A stretch of 64,000 nt of DNA from CAVYEM01 sp963767635 (GCA_963767635.1 CAVYEM010000002.1:1-64000); one strand, 5' to 3'. Numbered from the stretch's first letter, positions 32,609 to 41,491 are shown. Notes: a model not told the origin generated them from the letters alone. Translations and numbers: made by a program.

Positions 32609-33071
32609 TCTTCTCGTCCACCGCTCGATTGGGTTGCGTGATGTATGCGGCCAGCGTCGAACGATGCAGATCGGCGCGAATGTCGCGCGAAAGCGGAAAG
32701 AACAGCGCGATGTAGAGGATCGCCCAAACGCCGATCAGGCCTTTGAGCAACCCGATGGCCCCCCCGGCAAGCGCGTTTCCCAAGCCCAGCACCGGCAGCT
32801 TGGCGACGGCGTTGAGCATGCGCGCCAGAATCAGAATTGCCACATACGTCGCGATGCCGACCAGGAACATCGCGACGACGTGCGCCGAACCGGCGCCCAA
32901 GTGCAGCGCATTTGCCAGCGTACCGTCGAACGCGCCGTTGTAGAACCAGGGCGTGATGAGCGAACAAACGAGCGCGATCGCTCCCGAGAGTTCCATCACG
33001 AATCCGCGCTTGTAACCCTTGAGGGTGGCGATCAGCAGGATCGCGCCGATCAGGATATCGGGCCAGACCAT
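32541..33071 (-). CDS. cvpA: CvpA family membrane protein
   Basis: 176 residues, ATG 33071 preceded by AGAGGTTGAG inside the end of pheT. Four hydrophobic segments: ILIGAILLIATLKGYKRGFV at the N-terminus with the family-typical GYKRGF, then SGAIALVCSLITPWF, VVAMFLVGIATYVAILIL and GLLKGLIGVWAILYIALFF. CvpA-like inner-membrane proteins are needed for colicin V production and envelope stability in enterobacteria; their molecular role is unclear. Its place after pheS-pheT matches the order in Bacillus-type genomes. Confidence 0.85.
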   Translation of the reverse strand: MVWPDILIGAILLIATLKGYKRGFVMELSGAIALVCSLITPWFYNGAFDGTLANALHLGAGSAHVVAMFLVGIATYVAILILARMLNAVAKLPVLGLGNALAGGAIGLLKGLIGVWAILYIALFFPLSRDIRADLHRSTLAAYITQPNRAVDEKIIASLPWFARPFVHPIFARHRV

Positions 33072-33072
33072 C

Positions 33073-35436
33073 TCAACCTCTTTGAACGATGCCGAATTCG
33101 GCCGCGAGCGCCGATAGCGCCCGTCCGATCGCCGCATCCGCCTCTTCGTCCGTAATGGTGGCATCGCTGCGTTGCAGCGTAACGCGCACCGCCAAACTTT
33201 TCTTCTCGGAAGGGATCTGCGCGCCGCGGTATTCGTCGAAGGCCCGCACGCCGGTGCACAGGGAGCCGATGCTTTGCGCGACGACATGCTCGACGGTCGC
33301 AGCCGCAACGTCGGGATCGCACAGCAGCCCGAGATCGCGATACGTCGAAGGATACTTCGACGGCGGCCGATACAGCGGCGCGACGTAGTCAGGGAACCGC
33401 TGCAGAAAGATCCAGCATCCGTACACGGGCAAAGCGACGTCGAATGCTTTCTGCACGCGCGGATCGACCTGGCAGACGAACGCGATCTCACGTCCGTCGA
33501 GCAGCACCGCGGCAGTCTTACCGGGATGCGCGCCGTTGCGCGCGTCCGCAGCGTATTCGAAATCGCGCCGTCCGGTGAGCGCGTGCAGCAGCGCGTCCGT
33601 ATCGCCTTTGAGCGCGAGAAAGTGCGAGTCGCGCCAAGCAGGTTCGTCCAGCGGCCGCGCGCTAAAAGCGAAGCCGACCATCGGCGTTTCCAGCGGTTGA
33701 GCGTCTTCGCGATAAAACACGTGGCCGATCTCGAAAATGCGCTGCGGTTCTTCAATGCGCGCGAAGTACTGCATAAACGCGGGGCCCAGCGCAAAACGCA
33801 GATAGCGCTGATCCTCGGAGAGCGGATTGAGTACCTCCACCGGAGTGAACGATGGATGCAGCCCCGCACGCTCCAAGCGCTCGGCGATCTGCGCACCGTG
33901 AAGGGCGATGCTGGCGATTTCGCGGTAGCCGAGCGCGCATAGCGTGCGCGCGATGCAGTCTTCCATTTCGAAGCCGGTGCTGCGAATGTGGTGCTGCGCG
34001 ATCGCCGGGACTGCGCTCTCGATGCGTTCGTAGCCGACCATGCGCGCTATCTCTTCCACGACGTCGGCCGCGCCGCTCACGTCGCGCCGCCAGGCCGGCG
34101 GCGTAACCAGTACCCGGCCGTCGCCGTGCGGAAGCACCGCAAAGCCCAAGCGGTCCAAATGCTCGCAGATCTCCACGATGCTCAGTTCGTAGCCCAGCAG
34201 CCGCTTCACGTCGCGCGCGTCGAAATCGATCGGAGGCGCGGATGCGAGCTCTTCGCCGAACGCTTGCGCAGGATGCGCGCTCGCGCCCTGCGCCGCGAGC
34301 AGATGCGCCGCACGCCGTGCGCCGAAATCCGTGAGCGCGAGCGCAAGCGACTTCTCGTGCCGGGTGCTCGCTTCGGTTCGGATGCCAAGCCGCGCGCTCG
34401 TGCGCCGAATGCGAATCCCGGTAAAGTTCGCGCTTTCCAGCAGTATCGCTCGCGTGTTTGCGGTGACTTCGCCGGCTTTGCCGCCTTTTAGGCCGGCCAA
34501 GCCTTCGGCGCCGCGCGCGCTTGCGATGACGAGGTCCGCGCACGAGAGCCGGTGCTCTTCGTCGTCGAGAGTCACCAGCTGTTCGCCCTCCACTGCATCG
34601 CGCACAATCAAGCGCCCACCGGGGATCTTTGCGTCGTCGTAAAAGTGCAAAGGCTGTCCGGTTTCCAGCATCACGTAGTTCGAAATGTCGACCACGGTGT
34701 TGATCGGCCGTTGACCTGCGAGCGCAAGGCGGATGCGCAGCCAGGCGGGCGAAATGCCGGCGCGCACGCCGGTGAATCGCTGCACGACGAACCGCCGGCA
34801 ATCCGGCGATGCGATCTCGACGCGCGGCGGCGGCTCTTCATCGGCTTGGACGGCGTATTCGAACGACGGCAACCGCAGCGGCACGGCTTGGTACGCCGCC
34901 AGTTCGCGCGCAAGGCCGATCATCGACATCGCGTCCACTCGGTTGCTCGTAACGTCGACGTCCAGCACCGCTTCGGTCAGACGGAAGTGTTCGACCACGT
35001 CCGTTCCCGGCTGCAGCGACGGCTCGAGCTGCAGAATGCCGTCCTCGAACCACTCCGCCGGCAGCGCGAGCTCGTCGGCCGAGATCATCATGCCTTCCGA
35101 CTGCACCCCACGCATGGCGCGCCGTTCGATTTTGAGTTGCGGCAACTGCGCGCCCACGATCGCGACGGGGATCGTCTGCCCGCGCTCGACGTTCGTGGCC
35201 GCTGTGGCGATCGTCAGCAACGCGCCGTTGCCTACGTCGATCCCCGCAACTTGCAGGCGATCGGCGTTCGGATGTTTTTCGAGCGTCTCGATCCGTCCGA
35301 CGAGCACGCCCGTCACGACCGGGCGCTCTTCGATTGCGTCGACGGGAAATCCGATTTGCGCGAGCAGCTCGGCAATCTGGGGCGCGTTCGCGGGGAGATC
35401 GACGTATTCGCGAAGCCACGCAACGGGAACTTTCAC
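33073..35436 (-). CDS. pheT: Phenylalanine--tRNA ligase beta subunit
   Basis: 787 residues, the usual length. It begins MKVPVAWLREYVDLPANAPQ. The OB-fold tRNA-binding module is VLVGRIETLEKHPNADRLQV (residues ~44-63). The B3/B4 editing domain follows, then B5 (VTPPAWRRDVSGAADVVEEIARMVGYERIE) and the catalytic-like core. The C-terminal anticodon-binding FDX-ACB domain contains PPSKYPSTYRDLGLL. It forms the alpha2-beta2 synthetase with PheS, whose gene lies 25 bp upstream. Intact. Confidence 0.97.
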   Translation of the reverse strand: MKVPVAWLREYVDLPANAPQIAELLAQIGFPVDAIEERPVVTGVLVGRIETLEKHPNADRLQVAGIDVGNGALLTIATAATNVERGQTIPVAIVGAQLPQLKIERRAMRGVQSEGMMISADELALPAEWFEDGILQLEPSLQPGTDVVEHFRLTEAVLDVDVTSNRVDAMSMIGLARELAAYQAVPLRLPSFEYAVQADEEPPPRVEIASPDCRRFVVQRFTGVRAGISPAWLRIRLALAGQRPINTVVDISNYVMLETGQPLHFYDDAKIPGGRLIVRDAVEGEQLVTLDDEEHRLSCADLVIASARGAEGLAGLKGGKAGEVTANTRAILLESANFTGIRIRRTSARLGIRTEASTRHEKSLALALTDFGARRAAHLLAAQGASAHPAQAFGEELASAPPIDFDARDVKRLLGYELSIVEICEHLDRLGFAVLPHGDGRVLVTPPAWRRDVSGAADVVEEIARMVGYERIESAVPAIAQHHIRSTGFEMEDCIARTLCALGYREIASIALHGAQIAERLERAGLHPSFTPVEVLNPLSEDQRYLRFALGPAFMQYFARIEEPQRIFEIGHVFYREDAQPLETPMVGFAFSARPLDEPAWRDSHFLALKGDTDALLHALTGRRDFEYAADARNGAHPGKTAAVLLDGREIAFVCQVDPRVQKAFDVALPVYGCWIFLQRFPDYVAPLYRPPSKYPSTYRDLGLLCDPDVAAATVEHVVAQSIGSLCTGVRAFDEYRGAQIPSEKKSLAVRVTLQRSDATITDEEADAAIGRALSALAAEFGIVQRG

Positions 35437-35461
35437 GGGATTCTCAGCGCCTTAACCACGC

Positions 35462-36502
35462 TTATTGCAGCTGGTACAAGAAGTCGGGATCGTTTTCGTA
35501 AAAGCGCCGGATGTCGTCGACGTCGTACCGCACCAGCGCCATCCGCTCCACGCCGAAGCCGAACGCCCATCCGGAATATACGGACGGATCGAAATCCATG
35601 TTGCGCAGGACATTGGGATGCACCATTCCCGATCCACCCAGTTCTATCCAGCCGGATCCTCCACACATTCGGCACGCGCCGCCGTTGCCGCGGCAGAGCG
35701 GGCACGTCGTATCGACTTCGGCGCTTGGCTCCGTAAAGGGAAAGAACGACGGCCGGAAACGCACCTGTTGTTCGCGGCCGAACAGTTCCCGGCACATTCC
35801 TGTGAGCATGCCCTTGAGGTGTCCCATGTGCACGTCGTCCCCGACCAGCAGACCTTCGATCTGCGTGAACTGAAAAAGATGTCGCGCGTCGACGGCGTCG
35901 CGGCGATAGCAGCGGCCCGGCACGACGACGGCAAGCGGAGGACGATGCTGCTGCATCGTGCGGATCTGCATCGGCGAGGTGTGCGGCCGCAGCAGCAGGC
36001 TATCCGTCAAGAAGAACGAGTCGAAACCTTCGCGCGCCGGATGATCGGGCGGAATGTTGAGCGCATCGAAATTATAGTATTCCGGCTCGATCTCCGGACC
36101 CAGCACTACGGCGAAGCCGTGGTTTTGAAAGAACCGGCAGACGTCGCTCACCACGCGCCGAATGGGATGAATGGATCCGATGCTCGCCGCATTCGCGGGA
36201 AACGTTACGTCGATCCGTTCGGAGAGCTGCGTTTCGAATGTACGCGACTCCAGGGCATCGGCGACGGACTGCAGCGCAGTCTCCATCGCCTGCACGGCAT
36301 TGTTGATCGCGTTGCCGGCGCTTGGGCGCTCGTTCGCGGGCAGCCGGCCGATGCTGCGCCGCAGCAGCGTGATCTCGCCGCTGCGTCCCAAGTACGCCAC
36401 GCGAACCGCGTCCAGCGCCTTGGCATCGCGCGTTTCGCGGAGCGCTTCGTCAAAGCGCTCTCGTACTTCCAAGAGCCGCCGATCCAAATCGTTCATGATC
36501 AT
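35462..36502 (-). CDS. pheS: Phenylalanine--tRNA ligase alpha subunit
   Basis: 346 residues, start MIMNDLDRRLLEVRERFDEA (ATG 36502; ATG at residue 3 is an alternative). An N-terminal coiled coil is followed by the class II catalytic core: motif 2 region PGRCYRRDAVDARHLFQFTQIEG and motif 3 GWAFGFGVERMALVRY. A CPLCRGNGGACRMCGGSGW insert forms a CxxC...CxxC putative zinc knuckle, known in a subset of bacterial PheS. Preceded by an intrinsic terminator 36 bp before the start, suggesting attenuation. Confidence 0.97.
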   Translation of the reverse strand: MIMNDLDRRLLEVRERFDEALRETRDAKALDAVRVAYLGRSGEITLLRRSIGRLPANERPSAGNAINNAVQAMETALQSVADALESRTFETQLSERIDVTFPANAASIGSIHPIRRVVSDVCRFFQNHGFAVVLGPEIEPEYYNFDALNIPPDHPAREGFDSFFLTDSLLLRPHTSPMQIRTMQQHRPPLAVVVPGRCYRRDAVDARHLFQFTQIEGLLVGDDVHMGHLKGMLTGMCRELFGREQQVRFRPSFFPFTEPSAEVDTTCPLCRGNGGACRMCGGSGWIELGGSGMVHPNVLRNMDFDPSVYSGWAFGFGVERMALVRYDVDDIRRFYENDPDFLYQLQ

Positions 36503-36537
36503 CGTACCGGTGTGTGATGCCGCGCTACGGAGCCTGC

Positions 36538-36573
36538 AATAAAAAGCGCCCGGACATACTGTTCCGAGCGCTT
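36538..36573 (-). terminator. Intrinsic terminator / attenuator upstream of pheS
   Basis: On the minus strand AAGCGC-T-CGGA, an 8-base loop and TCCG-G-GCGCTT are followed by a T-run (TTTTTATT). It lies after the YqzL-like microgene and 36 bp before pheS. It could end the short upstream transcript or act as an attenuator of pheST. No T-box signature was found around it. Confidence 0.7.
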
Positions 36574-36599
36574 GAGGAATTCTTCTTTTTCGCCGTGGG

Positions 36600-36704
36600 T
36601 CAGGTTGCGGGCGCCGAGGTCGGATGGAGTTGCCGGTATATCAGATAGGCGTTGATCGATCCGGTGTCTTTGAACAGTTTCCAAAAGAATTCGGAGGTCG
36701 CCAT
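36600..36704 (-). CDS. YqzL-like microprotein (34 aa)
   Basis: ATG 36704 to TGA 36600. The protein begins MATSEFFWKLFKDTGSINAY and ends LIYRQLHPTSAPAT. FWKLF-x-x-TGSI-x-AYL-x-Y-x-x-L is the signature of YqzL-like proteins, tiny proteins of unknown function known mainly from spore-forming Gram-positive bacteria. AAGGAG lies 13 bases upstream. Its position between the rRNA methylase and pheS, right after a promoter-like TATACT, also fits a leader peptide: it has three Phe, but it ends before the attenuator hairpin. Too short for routine gene calling. Confidence 0.65.
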   Translation of the reverse strand: MATSEFFWKLFKDTGSINAYLIYRQLHPTSAPAT

Positions 36705-36765
36705 CGGCTTTATGCTTCTCCTTCTTTGCGGCGTTTTTGCTCCGCACGCCCGTGCGAATGGGTGC

Positions 36766-36774
36766 AGTATAACA
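36766..36774 (-). promoter_or_regulatory. Extended -10 promoter for yqzL-pheS
   Basis: The minus strand reads TGTTATACT, an extended -10 (TGn plus TATACT), about 60 bp upstream of the YqzL-like ATG. No good -35 hexamer is present, which is common with extended -10 elements. The 144-bp gap to the rRNA methylase gene is the expected place for the pheST promoter. Confidence 0.45.
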
Positions 36775-36848
36775 TGCGACTTATGCGCACGATAGTCTTG
36801 ACTTTTTCTGCCGCGTGGACTGCCTTGACAACGCCACGGAAGAGGGTT

Positions 36849-37629
36849 TTATGCTGAACGATGCTGGTGCTTGGTTGCTTCGTACAAGGCAATTGAGCCG
36901 GCGACTGCGGCGTTCAGGCTTTCTGACGGCGCGTGCATCGGAATCGACCCGAACCTCCCGCACAGGGCTTCCCATGGCCCCAGGCCGCGCCGCTCGTGGC
37001 CGACGATCAGGAGCGTGCGCGCTTCCCATGCCAGGGTTGCCAGCGGGCTTGCATGGGCCGCTAACCCCGTAACTTGCCAGCCGGCAAGTAAGCCGGCTGA
37101 GCTGCGCCGGTTCGGCGACCGCAACGCGCCGGCGAAACAGTGCCCCCATTGCGGCGCGGACGACCTTGGGGTGATGCGGCTCGACCCCTAGCGCGCCGAA
37201 AATCACGCGGTCCACGCCGAACGCCTCGGCAGTCCGCAGCAGCGTTCCCGCATTGCCGGGATCGCCGACGTCGGCCAGCGCCAAAACTACGCCGGCGTCC
37301 CGCAGCAAGTCCGTCGCGTCCCAAAGTTCGAGCGGCGCGACGGCAAGCACGCCACTGGGCGTGTGCACGTCGGATATTTTGCGCATCGCACGCTCGTCGA
37401 TCAGATAGACGGGCGTGCCGCGGGCTTCCAGTTCCTTTGCGGCCGGAGTCTGCTCGTACGCTTGCGCCGTGACGAACAGCGAGCGTATCTGCGTGCCGCT
37501 GTGCATCGCTTCGCTTAGCAACGTCGGGCCCTCGAAGGAGAATGCGCGATGTTCGCGTCGTCCCTGCTTTGTAAGGAGATCGCGCGCCGGCTCGAGGCGC
37601 GGGTTATGCGCGCCGAGAGCGATAGGCAC
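36849..37629 (-). CDS. TrmH/SpoU family RNA 2'-O-methyltransferase (one frameshift)
   Basis: ~260 residues, likely from GTG 37629 (MPIALGAHNPRLEPARDLLT), overlapping the previous gene. N-terminal substrate-binding region with FEGPTLLSEAM; SPOUT knot motifs VLALADVGDPGNAGTLLRTAEAFGVD (motif 1, with the catalytic Asn/Arg), ARTLLIVGHERRGLGP (motif 2) and IPMHAPSESLNAAVAGSIALYEA (motif 3). The frame shifts once near 37100, after AEPAQL. It methylates ribose of rRNA or tRNA using S-adenosylmethionine. Bacillus also has such a methylase gene directly before pheS. Confidence 0.88.
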
Positions 37630-37804
37630 GCAGCGCGATCCATGCCAAGCCGGAAACGATAGCCGCAATGATGACGGCGATGCGATCGTTGAAATGGTGC
37701 GGCACGAGATACCGCAGCAGCAGCACGGTCAGCGCGACGAACATGACCAGCCACGCCAGCAGCCAGAGCAATTCTTGACCGATCGACGAGTGCGCGCGTT
37801 GCAC
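37604..37804 (-). CDS. Small two-helix membrane protein
   Basis: 66 residues. Two hydrophobic segments, LLWLLAWLVMFVALTVLLLRYLV (residues ~12-34, interrupted by one Arg) and IAVIIAAIVSGLAWIAL (~43-59), with a short loop and a basic C-terminus (RAYRSRRA). No family recognised. It overlaps the start of the rRNA methylase gene by 26 bases, so the two are translationally coupled. Divergent from the Nudix gene across 49 bp. Confidence 0.6.
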   Translation of the reverse strand: MQRAHSSIGQELLWLLAWLVMFVALTVLLLRYLVPHHFNDRIAVIIAAIVSGLAWIALRAYRSRRA

Positions 37805-37853
37805 GCTTGCTCCTTACGAGGTCGGCATCGAGTTTCCCTGAAAGTACGCGTGC

Positions 37854-38387
37854 ATGCAGGATCGCCCGCAAGTCGTACGCACCGAGCGCCTCTACAAGGG
37901 ACGGGTGTTCTCCGTGCGCGCCGATACCGTGATTCAAGATGGCAAAGAGCGCCGGCTCGACATCGTCGAGCATCCCGGCTCGTTTGCGATCGCGCCGGTG
38001 CCCGATGAGGGACGCTTGGTGCTCGTGGGACAGTACCGCCATGCTGCGGGACAATTGCTGTGGGAACTCCCCGCCGGCACGGCCGAAGAGGACGAGGACT
38101 GCGAAGCTGGTGCGCGACGCGAGCTGCGCGAGGAAACCGGTTACACCGCCGATCGGCTCGAGCTGCTCTGCGCGGTCTATCCGACGCCGGGCTTTTGCAC
38201 CGAACGCGTGCATATTTACGCGGCCTACGGCCTGCACGCCGGTCCCCAGCACTTGGAGGACGACGAGCGCATCGAGGTTCGCGAAGTTTCGTTCGCGCAG
38301 GCTTGGCAAATGCAGGCAAGCGGCCAGATTATCGACATGAAGACGGTGACGGCGCTTCTGTGGCTGGCCGGCCGGCCGGATAAATAA
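37854..38387 (+). CDS. Nudix hydrolase, ADP-ribose pyrophosphatase type
   Basis: 177 residues. The Nudix box is complete: G-TAEED-E-DCEAGAR-REL-R-EE-T-GY (residues ~77-99), preceded by WELPAG as in the ADP-ribose pyrophosphatase (NudF) branch, and followed by YPTPGFCTERVHIYAA, the TPG-x-x-x-E segment of that branch. It probably hydrolyses ADP-ribose or a related nucleoside diphosphate sugar with Mg2+. Cytoplasmic, single domain, intact. Confidence 0.92.
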   Translation: MQDRPQVVRTERLYKGRVFSVRADTVIQDGKERRLDIVEHPGSFAIAPVPDEGRLVLVGQYRHAAGQLLWELPAGTAEEDEDCEAGARRELREETGYTADRLELLCAVYPTPGFCTERVHIYAAYGLHAGPQHLEDDERIEVREVSFAQAWQMQASGQIIDMKTVTALLWLAGRPDK

Positions 38388-38487
38388 GTTTCCATAAGAG
38401 TCGATAATCTATGTACGAAGCTGCTACGGAATGTGCTACTGTTGCGTTTAGTAACTGTGGCGGTTTCTGCCATGGAGGTATTAGCAC

Positions 38488-38763
38488 GTGGAGACTCCGC
38501 GAGACATCAATGCGGTCTTGAAATATCTGCTCAGCGAAGGCACGGATGCCGCAACGCAGACCGTTTTAGCCCCCGAAGACGAAGCCTATCTCAACAAACT
38601 GATCGCAGCTGTCCGCGCGGGCAAGCGGGCGGTGCTCATCGTCGAAGACTCGGACGACAAGCTGAAGTACATGTTCAGCAATGCGTCCCGCGCCGAAGCG
38701 GTGAGCATGTTGGGCAAAGTCATCGAAGCGACCGGCCGTCGCTTGGCCAACGGCGACGATTAG
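38488..38763 (+). CDS. Hypothetical 91-aa protein
   Basis: Start GTG 38488 after GGAGG 11 bases upstream. Small acidic protein (METPRDINAVLKYLLSEG at the N-terminus) with a predicted helix, a short strand (RAVLIVEDSD) and a C-terminal helix (MLGKVIEATGRRLANGDD). No domain recognised. The ~100-bp upstream gap is AT-richer than average and may carry a promoter. It converges with the serine hydrolase gene, whose stop lies 5 bp away. Confidence 0.6.
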   Translation: METPRDINAVLKYLLSEGTDAATQTVLAPEDEAYLNKLIAAVRAGKRAVLIVEDSDDKLKYMFSNASRAEAVSMLGKVIEATGRRLANGDD

Positions 38764-38768
38764 GACGA

Positions 38769-40202
38769 TTAGGCTGAAGGAAGCTCAGGCGTAAAGAGCA
38801 ACCCGTCGATTTTGCCGTCCGGAGCGAGCGCGAAATCATAGCGCAGCGCACCGTGCGCGAACTTGACGTCAAAGACGTACACCGTGTCGCCCGACCGCTC
38901 GAAGCTTTCGATCGGCACCATGGATTGTACCGGACCCAAGCCCTTGAGATCGGCTCGTATAACGACCTGATCGGTTAGGTATTGGCCGAATTGGGGCGTG
39001 AGCTGCGTGCGGTCCAAATCCAGCCGCTGCAGCCGGCCCAGCCACTCGCCGGCACGCTGCATGATCACGTTCCCGAAGCTTGCCGGCGGCAACGGCGCTA
39101 CGATATCCAACACGTGATTTGCCAAACGCTCGGGCGACACCGTCGTTTGCGCGTGAAGCGAATCGGCATTGCTGAGCACGATGACCGCGACGTGCTCGTC
39201 CGGGAGCAGTGCATTCATCGCGTGATAACCTGCCAGTTCGCCGTTATGCCAGACGTAGCGATGGCCGCCTCGCTGGTCGACGATCCATCCCATGCCGTAC
39301 TGGGTCCCGCCCGGGGCGCCGCTCGCGCTCCACATTTCCCGCACGGAATCCACGTTGAGAATCAACGGCAATCCGATGTCCCACTTCGCCAGATCGTCGA
39401 CCGTGGTGATCAGATCGCCGGCGCCGAACAGCCACGAAGCATCCCAGGGCTTGACTTGCACGAAGCGACCGTTTATGCGAGTGTACCCGCGCGCGCTATC
39501 GGGCGAGATGCCCTGGTCGCCTGCCAAGAACGTCGACGTCATGATCAGCGGCTCGAAGATGCTCGACTGCATGTACACGGAAAGCGGCTCCCCGCTCACG
39601 CGCTGCACGATGAGTCCGGCGATCATGTAGTTGAAGTTGTTGTATGCGTATTGCGTGCCGGGCGCCGATTGCATCTTCATGCGATTGACGGCTTTGATCA
39701 TCTCCTCGAGTTTGATCGGTTTGGTAGGGTCATGATTGACGCCCGGCGCCTGCGTGTAATCCGGCAGGCCGGATGTTTGCTGCAGCAATTGCGCGACGGT
39801 GACGTCTTTGGCGACGGACAATTCGGGGACGTATTTTGTGACCTTGTCGCCGAGTGCGAGCGCTTTGTCTTGCACCATCAGCAAAATCGAGGCCGCAGTG
39901 AACTGCTTGGCAAGCGATCCGGTGAAGAACTGCGTCGATGCGCTCACGCGCCGGTGCTTGGCGAGATCGGCAAAGCCAAAGCCGCGCGAGTACACCAGCA
40001 GCCCGTCTTGAACGACCCCGACGGCCAGGCCGGGAGTCGATCCCGCACGCAGTTCCGCGCGCATCATCGCATCGATCGCGTGCGCTTTAGCGGCCGTGAA
40101 CGGCGAGGGCGTTGGGGGCGTTTGCGGAAGCGCTTGCTGAGCAAGAGCGCGCAGCGGAAGTATGGCTAGAGCAAGGACGATGCAGGCGACCCGGTTTCGC
40201 AT
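38769..40202 (-). CDS. Exported beta-lactamase-fold serine hydrolase
   Basis: 477 residues, signal peptide CIVLALAILPLRALAQQALP. Class C beta-lactamase/penicillin-binding-protein-like fold: SxxK in TGSLAKQFTAAS, the YxN triad as YNNFNY, QTSGLPDYT, and the third motif HNG in YVWHNGELAGYHAM. The C-terminal ~110 residues are a separate lipocalin-like beta domain (ALRYDFALAPDGKIDGL). Members are esterases, D-amino-acid peptidases or peptidoglycan enzymes rather than true beta-lactamases. Not frameshifted. It follows the sigma/anti-sigma pair on the same strand and may be its target. Confidence 0.88.
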   Translation of the reverse strand: MRNRVACIVLALAILPLRALAQQALPQTPPTPSPFTAAKAHAIDAMMRAELRAGSTPGLAVGVVQDGLLVYSRGFGFADLAKHRRVSASTQFFTGSLAKQFTAASILLMVQDKALALGDKVTKYVPELSVAKDVTVAQLLQQTSGLPDYTQAPGVNHDPTKPIKLEEMIKAVNRMKMQSAPGTQYAYNNFNYMIAGLIVQRVSGEPLSVYMQSSIFEPLIMTSTFLAGDQGISPDSARGYTRINGRFVQVKPWDASWLFGAGDLITTVDDLAKWDIGLPLILNVDSVREMWSASGAPGGTQYGMGWIVDQRGGHRYVWHNGELAGYHAMNALLPDEHVAVIVLSNADSLHAQTTVSPERLANHVLDIVAPLPPASFGNVIMQRAGEWLGRLQRLDLDRTQLTPQFGQYLTDQVVIRADLKGLGPVQSMVPIESFERSGDTVYVFDVKFAHGALRYDFALAPDGKIDGLLFTPELPSA

Positions 40203-40271
40203 TTTCCCCGATTTCGGCCGGTTCCCAATCGGAGCCTCCGGCCGCTTGTTCCCATCTCTTGCAGCAGGCCG

Positions 40272-40928
40272 TTAGTAGACGAGTCGGGCGTCGGCCACGA
40301 CGGTATGGCCGCGAAGCAGCGCTAGCCGTTCCATCTTGTGGCGAATCGGCAAATACAGCGTGCCGCTTTCTCCGTGCACGGCTATCGCGCCCAGCATCTC
40401 CATTCGCCCGTCATGAACGTAGGCGACCTGCATGTCCGATGCGGGATGCATCACCACGACGTAGTACCAATCTCCGCCGGGGCCATAAAGGACTTTGGCA
40501 TTCATCGGACGCCGTCGCGGCGACATAAAGACGCTGCGATCGAAAGCGGGGGCTGCGGCGATGCGCGCGAGTGCGCGTTCGTCTTGGCGCATGTTTTGAA
40601 CTGCGAGCCGGGACCGATCGACGGCCACCCACGTCGGGATCAGCGCCAGCGCAAAAGCCGCCGCCAGGGCGAAACCCACGGGCCACCAATGGTGCGCCAC
40701 CGTGCTTCTCTTGCTCTCGACGGATTCGCGCAAACGGCCGTGTAACCGCTCCGGCGGCTCGTGCTGCGGCTGCGCTGCGGCAAGCGCCGCCACCGTTTCC
40801 TGCGCCTGCGACAAGCGAAGCGCACAGGGAACGCACCGTGAAACATGTTTCTCGACCTCGCGCCGCTCGCGATCTTCCAGCGCCCCGACCGCGTACAATT
40901 CCGCCGATTCGGCGAGGTGCTCGCTCAC
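40272..40928 (-). CDS. Anti-sigma factor (zinc-finger type, single TM)
   Basis: 218 residues; start GTG 40928 overlaps the sigma-factor stop (GTGA). The N-terminal anti-sigma domain contains ELYAVGALEDRERREVEKHVSRCVPC, with the H-x3-C-x2-C zinc-binding pattern of the zf-HC2/ChrR class. One membrane helix (WPVGFALAAAFALALIPTWVAV, residues ~82-103) leads into a periplasmic RskA-like beta domain (VLYGPGGDWYYVVVMHPASD). It should hold the upstream sigma factor at the membrane. Confidence 0.88.
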   Translation of the reverse strand: MSEHLAESAELYAVGALEDRERREVEKHVSRCVPCALRLSQAQETVAALAAAQPQHEPPERLHGRLRESVESKRSTVAHHWWPVGFALAAAFALALIPTWVAVDRSRLAVQNMRQDERALARIAAAPAFDRSVFMSPRRRPMNAKVLYGPGGDWYYVVVMHPASDMQVAYVHDGRMEMLGAIAVHGESGTLYLPIRHKMERLALLRGHTVVADARLVY

Positions 40929-41491
40929 GAGGGGCTTTCTGCTTGCAGGAGCGCGCCCAGTTTACGCAAGCCCGACGAGATGCGGCTCTTCACCGTTCCC
41001 AGCGGCGCGCCTGAGATACGCGCGATTTCGACTTGCGTTTTGCCGGAGAAATACGCCAGCGTCAACGCTTCACGCTGATCGTACGGCAAGCTCGCGAGCG
41101 CTTTGCGCACGCGCGCATGTTCCAGAAAGTCGGCCACGTCGAGTTCTTCGTGGCTTGGCGTTTGCGCGGCGATGCGTTCGGTCGCACGCTCCTGCCGCTG
41201 GGCTGCGCGCTTGCGCGAGACGGCGTCGTTGCGAACGCACACGACTAGGAATCCTCGAAGCGATCCGCGGTCGGCGGCAAAGGTTTGCGGTTTTTTCCAA
41301 ACGCGTGCGAGCGTATCGTGCACGCAATCCTCGGCGTCCTCGTCGTGCGCGAGCACGTTGAGCGCGACGGAAAACAGCAGCGAACCGTAACGCCGATACG
41401 CTTCTTCGAACGCCCAGCCCTCGCGCCGGGCGAACGCCTGCGCCAACGTCCGTTCTTGCGGCTCGTCGAAGGGTGCCCCGGCCGTCGCCAT
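40925..41491 (-). CDS. ECF-type RNA polymerase sigma factor
   Basis: 188 residues from ATG 41491 (MATAGAPFDEPQERTLAQAF). Region 2: GWAFEEAYRRYGSLLFSVALNVL and DAEDCVHDTLARVWKKPQTF (the -10 recognition helices). Region 4: ALASLPYDQREALTLAYFSG and the helix-turn-helix VEIARISGAPLGTVKSRISSGLRKL. Regions 1 and 3 are absent, as in extracytoplasmic-function sigma factors of the SigK/RskA type. Cotranscribed with its anti-sigma factor. The signal and regulon are unknown. Confidence 0.92.
   Translation of the reverse strand: MATAGAPFDEPQERTLAQAFARREGWAFEEAYRRYGSLLFSVALNVLAHDEDAEDCVHDTLARVWKKPQTFAADRGSLRGFLVVCVRNDAVSRKRAAQRQERATERIAAQTPSHEELDVADFLEHARVRKALASLPYDQREALTLAYFSGKTQVEIARISGAPLGTVKSRISSGLRKLGALLQAESPS

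Noticed and set aside
32541..33896. 451-aa continuous frame containing cvpA
   Set aside because: Upstream part is an out-of-frame reading of pheT; CvpA starts at ATG 33071 with its own ribosome-binding site.
36502..36780. T-box riboswitch before pheS
   Set aside because: No TGGNACCGCG-type sequence or specifier loop was found.
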